DNA from: Trueperaceae bacterium
GTDB lineage: Bacteria > Deinococcota > Deinococci > Deinococcales > Trueperaceae
DNA length: 64,000 bases
Direction of reading: 5' to 3'
Assembly: GCA_023954415.1 (NCBI GenBank)
Contig: JAMLIB010000001.1
Span: 328,001 to 392,000, forward strand
Shown: in pieces, positions 26,667-36,604 of the stretch
How the letters are laid out: the number at the start of each line of letters is the position of its first letter
Position numbering within the stretch: the stretch's first letter is position 1
Notes under the pieces: model-generated
Told to the model about the DNA's origin: nothing
Database searches by the model: none
The model's input: the letters and a program-made list of their open reading frames with translations, nothing else
Translations under genes and position numbers: made by a program

Positions 26667-28472
<1,806 letters not shown>

Positions 28473-28777
28473 TGGCTCTCCGTGTCCGACTAAGCCCGAC
28501 GGTTGACGTGGGCGGAACGGGAGAGTATAGCGGACGAAGGGCTAGCCCGAGGGTTGCTGAGAGGAACCAGGCCGCCTAGACATACGCGACTCAGGGCATG
28601 ATGCCGTTGGCGACTCCTGGCGCTCGGATCGAGGCGACATCACGTCGTCGCTAGGTACCGCCCGGTCCAGCGCGTCCGTATCTCACGCCTAGCCTCGAGA
28701 CCTGGCCGTGGCTCGCACGGCAGTCACCGAAGATGGGCGAGAGGACCCCATCGAGGGCCTACGGGTAAGCTGTGCGG
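28473..28777. promoter_or_regulatory. 305-bp divergent region with overlapping promoters (typA / gnd)
   Basis: No convincing gene is seen. On the plus strand TTGACG (28503-28508), a 17-nt spacer and TATAGC (28526-28531) form a good promoter whose transcript would run about 240 nt before gnd. On the minus strand TATACT (28524-28529) overlaps it and faces typA. A 6-bp hairpin GATGGG/CCCATC is at 28732-28752. The region could hold a long gnd leader or a small RNA. Confidence 0.5.
28766..28771 (+). promoter_or_regulatory. -10 box TAAGCT, leaderless start of gnd
   Basis: TAAGCT ends 6 nt before the ATG at 28778. This would be a second gnd promoter besides the one near 28503. Confidence 0.55.
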
Positions 28778-30235
28778 ATGACCGACCGCCAAGCCGACAT
28801 CGGGCTCGTAGGCCTCGCCGTCATGGGCCAGAACCTCGTGCTGAACATGAACGACCACGGCTACACCGTGGCCGTGTACAACCGCACCGCCTCCGTCACC
28901 CAGGAGTTCATGACCGGTCCAGCCGCCGGCACGCGCATCTCGGGTCACACCGACCTCGCCTCGTTCGTGGCGGCCCTGAAGCGCCCGCGCAAGGTGATGC
29001 TCATGGTCAAGGCCGGCGCGGCGGTGGACGCCGTCATCGCCGAGCTGCTGCCACTGCTCGAGCCGGGCGACGTCATCATCGACGGCGGCAACTCGAACCA
29101 CACGGACTCCACGAGGCGCGCGCGCGCGTTGCGCGAGGCCGGCTTCCTGTACGTCGGCACTGGCGTGTCGGGCGGCGAGGAGGGCGCGCGTTTCGGGCCG
29201 TCCATCATGCCGGGCGGTCACGCGGAAGCCTGGCCGCTCGTGAAAGGCATCCTGCAGGCGATCTCGGCCAAGGTCGACGGCGCGCCCTGCTGCGAGTGGA
29301 TGGGCGAGGACGGCGCCGGGCACTTCGTCAAGATGGTGCATAACGGCATCGAGTACGGCGACATGCAGCTGATCGCGGAGGCGTACCACCTCCTGTCCGA
29401 CGTCGGCGGCCTGGAAGCGCGCGCCATCGGCGACCTGTTCGGCCGCTGGAACGAGGGCGTGCTCGACAGCTACCTGATAGACATCACCGCCCAGATCTTC
29501 AAGCACGTCGACGACGACGGGCGGCCGCTGGTCGAGAAGATCCTCGACTCCGCCGGCCAGAAGGGCACGGGCAAGTGGACGGCGACGGACGCCCTGAGCC
29601 TTGGCGTGCCGCTCACGCTCATCAGCGAGGCGGTGTTCGCCCGCTACCTCTCGGCGCTCAAGGACGAGCGGGTGGCCGCCGCCGCGGTGCTCGCGGGGCC
29701 GTCGGGCCGGCCGCCGGCCGCCGACCTTGGTGGGCTCGAGGCCGACCTGGAGCAGGCCCTGTACGCCGCGAAGATCGCGTCGTACGCGCAAGGCTTCATG
29801 CTCCTGCGCTCGGCGGCCGCGGAGTTCGGTTGGCACCTCGACTACCGCGCCGTCGCGCGCATCTGGCGCGGCGGCTGCATCATCCGCTCACGCTTCCTGA
29901 ACGACATCGCGGCCGCCTACGAGACCGCGCCGGACCTGAGCAACCTGCTCGTCGCGCCGTTCTTCGTGCGGGCGCTGGAAGGGGCGCAGGGCGGTTGGCG
30001 CCGCAGCGTCGCGCGCGCCGTGGCGGCGGGCGTGCCCATGCCGGCCATGGGGGCGGCGCTGGCGTTCTTCGACGGCTACCGGCAGGCCCGGCTGCCCGCC
30101 AACCTCATCCAGGCGCAGCGCGACTTCTTCGGCGCGCACACCTACGAGCGCTTGGACCGGCCGCGCGGCGAGCACTTCCATACGGACTGGACGGGGCACG
30201 GTGGGAAGACCACGTCGGGGACTTACGACGCTTGA
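28778..30235 (+). CDS. gnd: 6-phosphogluconate dehydrogenase (decarboxylating)
   Basis: A 485-residue oxidative pentose-phosphate enzyme making ribulose-5-phosphate, CO2 and NADPH. N-terminal GLAVMGQNLVLNM with NRT (NADP-type) near residue 33; IIDGGNSNHTDSTRR; GVSGGEEGARFGPSIMPGG; catalytic Lys/Asn in HFVKMVHNGIEYGDMQLIAE; C-terminal GGCIIRS and QRDFFGAHTYER. The ATG at 28778 follows a TAAGCT -10 box; the GTG six bases earlier is less likely. Full length. Confidence 0.97.
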   Translation: MTDRQADIGLVGLAVMGQNLVLNMNDHGYTVAVYNRTASVTQEFMTGPAAGTRISGHTDLASFVAALKRPRKVMLMVKAGAAVDAVIAELLPLLEPGDVIIDGGNSNHTDSTRRARALREAGFLYVGTGVSGGEEGARFGPSIMPGGHAEAWPLVKGILQAISAKVDGAPCCEWMGEDGAGHFVKMVHNGIEYGDMQLIAEAYHLLSDVGGLEARAIGDLFGRWNEGVLDSYLIDITAQIFKHVDDDGRPLVEKILDSAGQKGTGKWTATDALSLGVPLTLISEAVFARYLSALKDERVAAAAVLAGPSGRPPAADLGGLEADLEQALYAAKIASYAQGFMLLRSAAAEFGWHLDYRAVARIWRGGCIIRSRFLNDIAAAYETAPDLSNLLVAPFFVRALEGAQGGWRRSVARAVAAGVPMPAMGAALAFFDGYRQARLPANLIQAQRDFFGAHTYERLDRPRGEHFHTDWTGHGGKTTSGTYDA

Positions 30236-30410
30236 GAGGGTCGGTCGAACCGGATGAACAGGCGCTTGAGTCCGACTCGGCATAGGTAGTCACCGTCGAT
30301 GCTCCATATGCAACGCGACTACCGCCTTGACGCGGACGAGACGGTAGTCTAGCCGGATGGTGCGGCTCGGGATGCTTGCCCGAACCCATTACGCATCGCG
30401 AGGAGCCTAG

Positions 30411-30731
30411 GTGTCCGGACCGACTCAACCAGAACCGACTCCGTCGGAAGCGACGCTATCCGACTCCACCCCACCCCAAGTTACGGTCTACACGACCTCC
30501 TGGTGCCCCGACTGCCAAGCTCTCAAGGTGTTTCTGAGCGCCAAGGGCATCCCGTTCACGGAAGTGAACATCGAGGAGGACCCGGAGGCCGTCGAGTTCG
30601 TCATGCGGGTCAACGCTGGCAAGCGCAGCGTGCCCACCGTGGTGGCCGGGGGCGTGGCCGCGAGCCTCTCGGGCTTCTCGCCCATCAAGGCGCACGAGTT
30701 CCTCGCTTGCGCGGGCCTGGCCACGCTCTGA
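30411..30731 (+). CDS. Glutaredoxin-like protein with CPDC active site
   Basis: A 106-residue thioredoxin-fold protein. After a 20-residue Pro/Ser/Thr-rich leader comes VTVYTTSWCPDCQALKVFL with the CPDC redox pair, the cis-Pro segment SVPTVV and FSPIKAHEFL. The layout resembles NrdH/mycoredoxin-type glutaredoxins that reduce disulfides using mycothiol, bacillithiol or thioredoxin reductase. GTG start at 30411 with AGGAG five bases upstream. The 175-bp gap before it shows no gene. Confidence 0.88.
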   Translation: MSGPTQPEPTPSEATLSDSTPPQVTVYTTSWCPDCQALKVFLSAKGIPFTEVNIEEDPEAVEFVMRVNAGKRSVPTVVAGGVAASLSGFSPIKAHEFLACAGLATL

Positions 30732-30822
30732 AGGGGCGCGCTCCGAAGCGGCGCTCGGAAGCCGCGCTTCGGACCAGTACCGGGAGCCGGGAAGGGCTCC
30801 GCTTGCGCTTCGGCGCACATGG

Positions 30823-30828
30823 TAGCCT
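30823..30828 (+). promoter_or_regulatory. -10 box TAGCCT before menG
   Basis: TAGCCT ends 7 nt before the first ATG (30836), a leaderless-type start. Confidence 0.55.
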
Positions 30829-30835
30829 CCCGGCC

Positions 30836-31609
30836 ATGATGGTCACCGCTGCCGGCCCGGATCCGCACGACGGCTCGCAGAGCGACGCGCGGAAGGCCGA
30901 GCGCGTCCGGGACATGTTCTCCGACATCGCCCCGACCTACGACCTCCTCAACGGCGTCCTTTCTCTCGGTACCGATAGGCGCTGGCGCGCTCAGGCAGCA
31001 CGCGCTGCCCTCGCCGGGGTGCCGGTCGGCGGTGCCGTGCTGGACGTAGCCACGGGCACGGGCGATCTCGCCCTGGCCCTGAAGCGCGCGCGGCCGGACG
31101 CGCGGGTCGTCGGGGCGGACTTCGCCGCCCCCATGCTCGAGCTGGCGGGCCGTAAGGCCGCCGCGCGCGGGGTGGAACTGGAGCTCGTCCAAGCCGACGG
31201 CACGGCCCTGCCTTTCGAGGCCGGCTCCTTCGACGCCGTGACCATCGCCTACGGGCTGCGCAACTTCGCGGACCCGGACGCCGGCCTCCGCGAGTTCCGC
31301 CGCGTCCTCAAACCCGCCGGTCGCCTGGTCGTCCTCGAGTTCCCGCCCCCGCCCAGGGGAGCGTTCGGGACGCTCTTCAGGTGGTACTTCACGCAGGTAC
31401 TGCCGCGCCTCGGGGCGCTCGTCTCCGGCGAGTCCGCCGCCTACTCCTACCTGCCCGAGTCCGTGCTCGCGTTCTTCACGCCGGATACGCTCGCGGCCCA
31501 CATGCGTGCCGCGGGCTTCGGGGCGGTAGAGTACCGACTGCAGACGCTCGGCGTCTCCGCCCTGCACGTCGCGCACGTTCAGGGCGCCGCACCGGAGAGG
31601 CCGGCATGA
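30836..31609 (+). CDS. menG: Demethylmenaquinone methyltransferase (UbiE/MenG)
   Basis: A 257-residue SAM-dependent methyltransferase. It shows FSDIAPTYDLLNGVLSLGTDRRWR, motif I VLDVATGTGDLALAL, VGADFAAPML, DAVTIAYGLRNFADPDAGLREFRRVLKPAGRLVVLEF and FRWYFTQVLPRLG. It catalyses the last step of menaquinone synthesis. mqnD lies 2 kb downstream and a UbiA/MqnP-like gene at 61 kb. Starts with two ATG codons; its stop overlaps the next gene by 4 bp. Confidence 0.95.
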   Translation: MMVTAAGPDPHDGSQSDARKAERVRDMFSDIAPTYDLLNGVLSLGTDRRWRAQAARAALAGVPVGGAVLDVATGTGDLALALKRARPDARVVGADFAAPMLELAGRKAAARGVELELVQADGTALPFEAGSFDAVTIAYGLRNFADPDAGLREFRRVLKPAGRLVVLEFPPPPRGAFGTLFRWYFTQVLPRLGALVSGESAAYSYLPESVLAFFTPDTLAAHMRAAGFGAVEYRLQTLGVSALHVAHVQGAAPERPA

Positions 31610-32283
31610 CGGACGATCTCGAACTGGGTCACGACTCGGACCTGAGGACGCCCCCGCCGGCCGGGGCCCTTGTCGTTCCGACTCGCGGCATGGAACCGCT
31701 GGGCACGGACGCCGGCTTCGAGGTCAACACGGACGCGGCGCTCTTCGATTCGAGCTTTCACGACGGCGAGGACGCGCACGCCAGGCGCTTCGGTCTCGCC
31801 ATCGAGCACGTGAAGGGGAGCGTCAGGGGCCGGACGTTCGACAACGACGTCATGCGCCTGCGCGTCGGTCCGGGCGGCTTCTACGCCCAGTCGCGGCGCT
31901 TCGAGGCGGCCTTCTACGGCGACACCGGCAAGGCGACGGTGTCGTTCGTGAGCGAGGCCGAGGCCGCTGCCATCGTCTGGGAGGCGGTCGCGCACTACCG
32001 CTCCGAGGAGGCGCGCTCGCTCCTATGCGTGTACTCGAGCGACGAGGCGCCCGACTTCTTCCTCGGCTACCGGGTCAGCGACGACCAGCGCTACGAGATC
32101 GGACGCCTCGCCCGGGTCGTGCCGCTCCACATGCGGGTGCTGTTCTCGGCGGCCGAGACGGTCCCCCTCGTCGGCGCGACGAGCGGCGCGGTCGTCTACC
32201 AGCGCACCAGCACCGGCAAGCACGTGGTCGTCAAGGCGCCGGGGCGCCGCAGGCCCCTGATGGTCGGCGCCGGCCACCACTGA
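31606..32283 (+). CDS. Conserved-looking protein of unknown function, coupled to menG
   Basis: A 225-residue soluble protein starting ATGA across the menG stop. No signal peptide or membrane segment. The middle is beta-rich with RGRTFDNDVMRLRVGPGGFYAQ, followed by a helix EAEAAAIVWEAVAHYRSEEARSLL and a strand region ending HVVVKAPGRRRPLMVGAGHH. I do not recognise a family. Position between menG and a flavoprotein hints at a redox or quinone-linked role, but this is only context. Confidence 0.75.
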   Translation: MTDDLELGHDSDLRTPPPAGALVVPTRGMEPLGTDAGFEVNTDAALFDSSFHDGEDAHARRFGLAIEHVKGSVRGRTFDNDVMRLRVGPGGFYAQSRRFEAAFYGDTGKATVSFVSEAEAAAIVWEAVAHYRSEEARSLLCVYSSDEAPDFFLGYRVSDDQRYEIGRLARVVPLHMRVLFSAAETVPLVGATSGAVVYQRTSTGKHVVVKAPGRRRPLMVGAGHH

Positions 32284-32297
32284 GGGCGGGTAGCTAC

Positions 32298-33035
32298 GTG
32301 CGGCACGACCTCGTGATCGTCGGGGGCGGCATCACGGGCTGTGAGGCGGCGTACGCCACGGCGCGCGCCGGCCTGAGCACGCTCCTGGTGACGACCAGCC
32401 TCGACACGCTCTACGCGCTTGCCCACGACGTTTACGAGCTCGAGGTGCCAGGCGGCAGCCTGCTGGCGGCCTGCGTGGGGCGGAGCGGCGCGGTCCGGGT
32501 TCGCGCCCCCGAGGTGCGTCGGGCGGCCAAGCGCCTGCTCGAGGCCGAGCCCCGCGTTCACCTCCTGCAGTCGACGGCCTCCCGGCTGATGGTCGAGAAC
32601 GGGGTCGTGGCGGGCGTAGACACCTGGGAGGGGATCGCCAGGCACGGCGCGCTCGTGGCTTTGTGCGTGGGGAGCTTCCTCGGCGCGCGCCTCACCGTCG
32701 GCGCCAGCGAGGAGCATGCCGGGCGCCTGAGCGAGATGGCCTACGACGACCTGCTCCACGACCTCGTGGGGCGCGGGTTCGAGTTCCAAGACGAGGAGCT
32801 GGCGCTCGATGGGCTCGCCGGGGCGCTGCCGTACGTCGTGCGCTTCCGGGTCCTGGCAAGACGCGAGTGGGCCGAGGCGACCTACCGCCTGGGGCGGTCG
32901 GAGGGCCTGTACGCGGCCGGCGCCTGCGTCGGGCGCTTCGGCTACGCGACGGCCGTCACGGACGGCATGGCGCTCGGTTCCGTGTTGGTCGGGGCCTTCA
33001 GCGCCTCCGCGGGGCGCCAGCCGCGCTGCTCTTGA
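32298..33035 (+). CDS. Short GidA/MnmG-related FAD-binding protein
   Basis: A 245-residue flavoprotein. The N-terminus HDLVIVGGGITGCEAAYATARAGLSTLLVT is a GxGxxG dinucleotide site of the GidA type, with ACVGRSGAVRVRAPEVRRAAKRLLE, and the C-terminus AAGACVGRFGYATAVTDGMALGSVL is the second FAD contact. True MnmG has about 620 residues with insertion and tRNA-binding domains; these are absent, so this is a stand-alone GidA-related protein, not a tRNA modifier. GTG start 14 nt after the preceding stop. Its 3' end overlaps the opposite-strand gene by 38 bp. Confidence 0.82.
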   Translation: MRHDLVIVGGGITGCEAAYATARAGLSTLLVTTSLDTLYALAHDVYELEVPGGSLLAACVGRSGAVRVRAPEVRRAAKRLLEAEPRVHLLQSTASRLMVENGVVAGVDTWEGIARHGALVALCVGSFLGARLTVGASEEHAGRLSEMAYDDLLHDLVGRGFEFQDEELALDGLAGALPYVVRFRVLARREWAEATYRLGRSEGLYAAGACVGRFGYATAVTDGMALGSVLVGAFSASAGRQPRCS

Positions 33036-33231
33036 TGGAGCGGGTATCGTCGAGCGCCCTCGTGTAGCGCTCCATCTTCGTAAGGTCCGCCGCGAGCGCC
33101 CACCGGACCTTGGCGCCTTCCGGGGTGGTCGCCAGCAGGCGGTACTGATACGGGGGCCGGGGCGAAGCCGTGCTGATGACGTAACGTTCGCCCTTGTACA
33201 GGACTTCCTCGCCGACAGAGAAGCTGACCAT
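32998..33231 (-). CDS. Small beta-rich hypothetical protein
   Basis: A 77-residue protein: MVSFSVGEEVLYKGERYVI, then alternating strands (YQYRLLATTPEGAKVRWALAADLTKME), ending in a basic tail KSSAAGAPRRR. The start resembles small KOW/SH3-like barrels but the family is not recognised. A TAGGCT -10 box lies 6 nt before the ATG, which supports it as a real gene. The tail overlaps the GidA-related gene. Confidence 0.65.
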   Translation of the reverse strand: MVSFSVGEEVLYKGERYVISTASPRPPYQYRLLATTPEGAKVRWALAADLTKMERYTRALDDTRSIKSSAAGAPRRR

Positions 33232-33237
33232 GCGCCA

Positions 33238-33243
33238 AGCCTA
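33238..33243 (-). promoter_or_regulatory. -10 box TAGGCT for the 77-residue protein
   Basis: Minus-strand TAGGCT ends 6 nt before the ATG at 33231. Confidence 0.5.
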
Positions 33244-33298
33244 ACCCTGGGATGGCCGCGCAGGCAGGGGCTTTGGACCCTGCGACCGTCCGCTCCAC

Positions 33299-34135
33299 CT
33301 ACCCCGCCGCGAACAGCGGCTCGGGCGGGGCGGGGAAGAGCCCATTGGCGTGTGCGAGCCCCAGCAGCCTACGCACGGCGCGCTCGCCCTCCTCGCCGAC
33401 GTCGCGCGAGTACTCGTTGACGTACAGCCCGATGTGCTTGGCGCGCACGTCGGGCGCCATCTCCTGGGCGTTGGCGGCGACGTAGTCGGCCGACGCACCC
33501 GGCTCGCGCCAAGCGCGTTCCAGGCTCGCCCGGATGAGCCTGGTGAGGTGCGCGTGGGCGTCGGCCCCGAGCGAGCGCCGCGCCACGATGGCCCCGAGGG
33601 GCACGAGGCCGCCCACCTCCGACTCCCACCAAGCGCCGAGGTCGACCAGCGCGTGCAGCCCGTGCGACGCGTACGTGAAGCGGCTCTCGTGGATGATCAG
33701 CCCGGCGTCGACCTCGCCGCGCGCCACGGCCGGCATGATGGCGTCGTAGCGCAGCTCGGTTAGCTCGAGACCCGCGGGGCGCCAGAGCTCGAGCAGCAGC
33801 TTGGCGGTGGTGCTACCGCCTGGGACGGCCACGCGTCTCCCCGCCAGGTCGAGGCCGGGAACAGCGGCGACCACCAGCGGCCCCACGCCGCGCCCGAGCG
33901 CGCCGCCGCTCCTCAGCAGCACGTAGTCGTTCGCGACGTAGCCGTACGCGTGGTAGCTGATCTTCGCGACGTCGAGCATGCCGGCCGCGACCGCGCGGTT
34001 CATGGCCTCCACGTCGTCGAGCACCACGTCGAACTCGAAGGTCCCCGCCTCGGGCAGCAGGCCGTGGGTGAGCGCGTGGAAGATGAACGTGTCGTTCGGG
34101 CACGGGGAGTAACCGAGGCTGAGGCGGGTGCTCAA
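33299..34135 (-). CDS. mqnD: 1,4-dihydroxy-6-naphthoate synthase
   Basis: A 278-residue enzyme of the futalosine menaquinone pathway, converting cyclic dehypoxanthinylfutalosine to 1,4-dihydroxy-6-naphthoate. It has a periplasmic-binding-protein-like fold; the start SLGYSPCPNDTFIFHAL and the segments DVEAMNRAV, KISYHAYGY, VAVPGGSTTAKLLLEL and DAGLIIHESRFTY are typical of MqnD. The TTG start overlaps the preceding stop as TTGA. Distinguishes this organism from those using classical MenFDHC. Confidence 0.94.
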   Translation of the reverse strand: MSTRLSLGYSPCPNDTFIFHALTHGLLPEAGTFEFDVVLDDVEAMNRAVAAGMLDVAKISYHAYGYVANDYVLLRSGGALGRGVGPLVVAAVPGLDLAGRRVAVPGGSTTAKLLLELWRPAGLELTELRYDAIMPAVARGEVDAGLIIHESRFTYASHGLHALVDLGAWWESEVGGLVPLGAIVARRSLGADAHAHLTRLIRASLERAWREPGASADYVAANAQEMAPDVRAKHIGLYVNEYSRDVGEEGERAVRRLLGLAHANGLFPAPPEPLFAAG

Positions 34136-34566
34136 CGGTGGCCGCCCCCGCCGACGAGCCGTTCGTGCTCCTCCATGAGGCACTTGTCCTGCACAACGGT
34201 GATGCCGGCCGCCTCGAGCTCCGCGGCGGCCTCGTCGTTGCGGATGCCGAGCTGGAACCAGACGACCCTCGGCAGCGGGCGCATGGCCAGGATGTCGGGC
34301 AGGTGAGGCGGGATGTCCGTGGCGCGCCTGAACACGTCCACCATGTCTACCTGCCGGCCGAGCTCGACGAGGGTGGCGCTCACCGTCTCGCCGAAGAGCT
34401 CCGCGCCCGCCGCCACGGGGTTGACCGGCAGGACGGCGTAGCCGTGCTCGGCCAAGTAACGCGGCACGAAGTGGGCCGGCTTGTCGGGGCTCGTGCTCGC
34501 CCCGATCACGGCGACGGTGTGGGTGGCGTAGAGGATCTCGCGCAAGCGCTCGTCTGTCGTGTCCAT
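34132..34566 (-). CDS. CoA-binding domain protein (YccU-like)
   Basis: A 144-residue Rossmann-fold protein of the CoA_binding family. TVAVIGASTSPDKPAHFVPRYLAEHGYAVLPVNP is the nucleotide site; VDMVDVFRRATDIP and VWFQLGIRNDEAAAELEAAGITVVQDKCLMEEH complete the fold. Its biochemical role is unknown. It precedes mqnD with a 4-bp overlap and a leaderless-type promoter, so it is probably co-expressed with it. Confidence 0.9.
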   Translation of the reverse strand: MDTTDERLREILYATHTVAVIGASTSPDKPAHFVPRYLAEHGYAVLPVNPVAAGAELFGETVSATLVELGRQVDMVDVFRRATDIPPHLPDILAMRPLPRVVWFQLGIRNDEAAAELEAAGITVVQDKCLMEEHERLVGGGGHR

Positions 34567-34572
34567 GCGCCC

Positions 34573-34578
34573 AATCTA
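34573..34578 (-). promoter_or_regulatory. -10 box TAGATT for the CoA-binding protein/mqnD pair
   Basis: Minus-strand TAGATT ends 6 nt before the ATG at 34566, a leaderless-type start. Confidence 0.55.
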
Positions 34579-34672
34579 TCCCCCGTTCGGTGGCGCACGA
34601 GGTAGCGAGGGGAGGGGTCCGGAGTCGGGTGCGCCGCGTCAGGCCGCCGCCTCGCCGTGCCATGCTTGAACG

Positions 34673-35731
34673 GTGGGCGAGGAGCGCAAGGCCGCGCCAG
34701 GACCGGGCTCGCCGGCGCCGAAGCGGGCGCGGAGGCCCGTGCACCCTCGCAGGCCGGTTCCGCCCCCTTCCGTGCGCACTCGCGTCGCGCGCGCCGTGGC
34801 CCTCGGAACCCTGGCCGCGATCCTGGTCGGGGCGTTCCTCTACGTCAACGCCCCCGTGCTCGCCGCATGGTGGTACGCCCGGCAGTACGGCCTGAGCGCC
34901 GCGAGCCTGCCGGAGGCCGAGCCGCTCGGCGGCTCCGCGCGCGTCCTCGTCTTCTCCCCCCACCCGGACGACGAGGTCCTCTGTTGCGCCGGCATGCTCC
35001 TGCAGGCCATCGAGGCCGGCGCGGAGGTCTGGATCGTCCACGTCACGGTCGGCGACGCGTTCGAGCTAGCGGCCATCGTGCAGGAGCGGCGCCTTCGGGC
35101 CGTCGGCGACCCGATGGTGAAGCTCGGCGAGCGGCGCATGGCGGAGGCCCATGCCGCCGCCGCGGTGCTCGGCGTGCCGGAGGACCACCTCATCTTCCTC
35201 GGCTTCCCCGACCGCGGCCTCAGGACGCTCGTGCTCGGTGACCAGCACGCGCTCTACCGCTCGCGCTTCACGTTGCGCACGAGCGTGCCGTACGCGGAGG
35301 CGCGCTCGCCCGGCCTCGCCTACACGGGCTCGAACCTGATGGCCGAGTTGCGCGCCGTCCTCGACGAGGTGGAGCCGACGGTCGTCCTGGCGCCCACGCC
35401 GCGCGACGCGCACTCCGACCACCGCGCCGTCGGCCAGCTCGTCATGGAGCTCCTGGAGGAACGCGGGCAGCCGGAGATCGGCAGGTGGTGGATCGTGCAC
35501 GGCGACTCCGAGTGGCCGCTGCCCAAGGGCGTGCACCCGAGCCAACCCCTCTTCCCGCCGCTGCGAGCGAGGACGCTGCCGTGGGAGCGTTTCGACCTCG
35601 AGCCGCGCTGGGTGGCCACGAAGCTCCTCGCCATCGACACCTACCGCAGCCAGGTCGAGATGATGCGGCGGTTCCTCGTATCGTTCGCGCGGCGCAACGA
35701 GCTCGTCAGCAACGCTCCGCTAGCTCCTTGA
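34673..35731 (+). CDS. Membrane-anchored PIG-L family deacetylase
   Basis: A 352-residue protein. A basic Pro-rich N-terminus and one membrane helix (about 43-62, VALGTLAAILVGAFLYV) precede a zinc-dependent LmbE/PIG-L domain: VLVFSPHPDDEVLCCAGML (zinc ligands His, Asp, Asp) and the third ligand region PRDAHSDHRAVG. Relatives deacetylate N-acetylglucosaminyl conjugates, including mycothiol and bacillithiol precursors; the membrane anchor suggests an envelope glycan or lipid instead. GTG start, 6 nt after a CATGCT box. Confidence 0.87.
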   Translation: MGEERKAAPGPGSPAPKRARRPVHPRRPVPPPSVRTRVARAVALGTLAAILVGAFLYVNAPVLAAWWYARQYGLSAASLPEAEPLGGSARVLVFSPHPDDEVLCCAGMLLQAIEAGAEVWIVHVTVGDAFELAAIVQERRLRAVGDPMVKLGERRMAEAHAAAAVLGVPEDHLIFLGFPDRGLRTLVLGDQHALYRSRFTLRTSVPYAEARSPGLAYTGSNLMAELRAVLDEVEPTVVLAPTPRDAHSDHRAVGQLVMELLEERGQPEIGRWWIVHGDSEWPLPKGVHPSQPLFPPLRARTLPWERFDLEPRWVATKLLAIDTYRSQVEMMRRFLVSFARRNELVSNAPLAP

Positions 35732-35813
35732 AGGCGCTCGCCGCTCCCCGTCGCTCGGCCTTCGGGGCCCAAGCTCGCCTGGAGCCGCCCGCCAGGAGCC
35801 GTTGCCCGTTCGC

Positions 35814-36494
35814 TCAGCCCTTGGCGCCGGTCAGGCGCTTGACGAGCACGAGGTGCGTCTCGTCGCGGCCAGTCCACGGACGCCAGAGCGGGCTGACACG
35901 GGTCGTCCACACCTCGAAGCCGAGCGACGAGTAGAGGCTCACGGCCTGCGCGTTGCGCTCGGTCGTCGAGAGTTGCAGGCCGCTCACGCCGCGCTCCGCC
36001 GCGGCTGCCAGGTAGGCGGTGAGGAGCGCGCGCCCCGAGCCCCGCCCGCGCGCCGCGCTGGTGAGCGCGACGTGCAGGTGCGCCGGGTAGGCGTTCGCGG
36101 GCGCCCCGCGCGTCGGGTAGCGCAGCGCCCGGAGTCCGTAGCGGAGCGCCCCGCGCCAACCGCGGCAGCGCCCCGTCAGCAACTCGCCGAGGAGCCCGGG
36201 AAGGAGGGGCAGGAGCCCCCGAACGTAGTCCGCGCCCCGGTCGACGCCGACGCAGTAGCCGACCACCCCGTCGTCGGTCTCGACCACCATGGCGTGCCCG
36301 GCCCGGAGGTAGGGGAGGACCCAGAACACGGCGAACGCGTCGCGACAGGGGAAGAATGCGGCAGCGGGACCGCCGAAGTAGGCGGTCCGGTACGCCACGT
36401 CGGCCACCGCCGCCTCGTCCGCCCGCGTCGCGACGCGCACGGTCGCCCCCTGGTGTTCGCGAGTCGGCACGGTTACGTTGTACCGCGCCGTCAT
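35814..36494 (-). CDS. GNAT-family N-acetyltransferase
   Basis: A 226-residue acetyltransferase. The acetyl-CoA site is VALTSAARGRGSGRALLTAYLAAAAERGV (about 143-171), followed by LQLSTTERNAQAVSLYSSLGFEVW, the usual last beta-strand/helix. The N-terminal half carries an unusual Tyr/Leu-rich segment (RGLLPLLPGLLGELLTG). The acceptor substrate cannot be predicted. It faces infC divergently, with both starts in a 110-bp gap. Confidence 0.85.
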   Translation of the reverse strand: MTARYNVTVPTREHQGATVRVATRADEAAVADVAYRTAYFGGPAAAFFPCRDAFAVFWVLPYLRAGHAMVVETDDGVVGYCVGVDRGADYVRGLLPLLPGLLGELLTGRCRGWRGALRYGLRALRYPTRGAPANAYPAHLHVALTSAARGRGSGRALLTAYLAAAAERGVSGLQLSTTERNAQAVSLYSSLGFEVWTTRVSPLWRPWTGRDETHLVLVKRLTGAKG

Positions 36495-36507
36495 GCTCTG
36501 CTAGACT
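36478..36507 (+). promoter_or_regulatory. Likely infC operon promoter
   Basis: TAGACT (36502-36507) preceded by a weak TTGTAC (36478-36483) with an 18-nt spacer. Predicted transcription start near 36513 gives a leader of about 90 nt before the ATT start of infC. Confidence 0.45.
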
Positions 36508-36604
36508 CGAGCGCTGTGTGTGACGCTGGCGAGTGGTCTCACGGAAGTGGGCGCCATGCGTCTGGGCCACGTCACCGGCACAACTCACCCAGGAGGTGGA
36601 GTCC

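Noticed and set aside
32298-33035. Truncated pseudogene of mnmG
   Set aside because: Both ends of the FAD fold are intact and the size fits a known class of short GidA-related proteins; no frameshift or stop is seen.
36533-36604. N-terminal extension of IF-3 from ATG 36533
   Set aside because: The extra 24 residues have no IF-3 homology; a strong Shine-Dalgarno points to ATT 36605.
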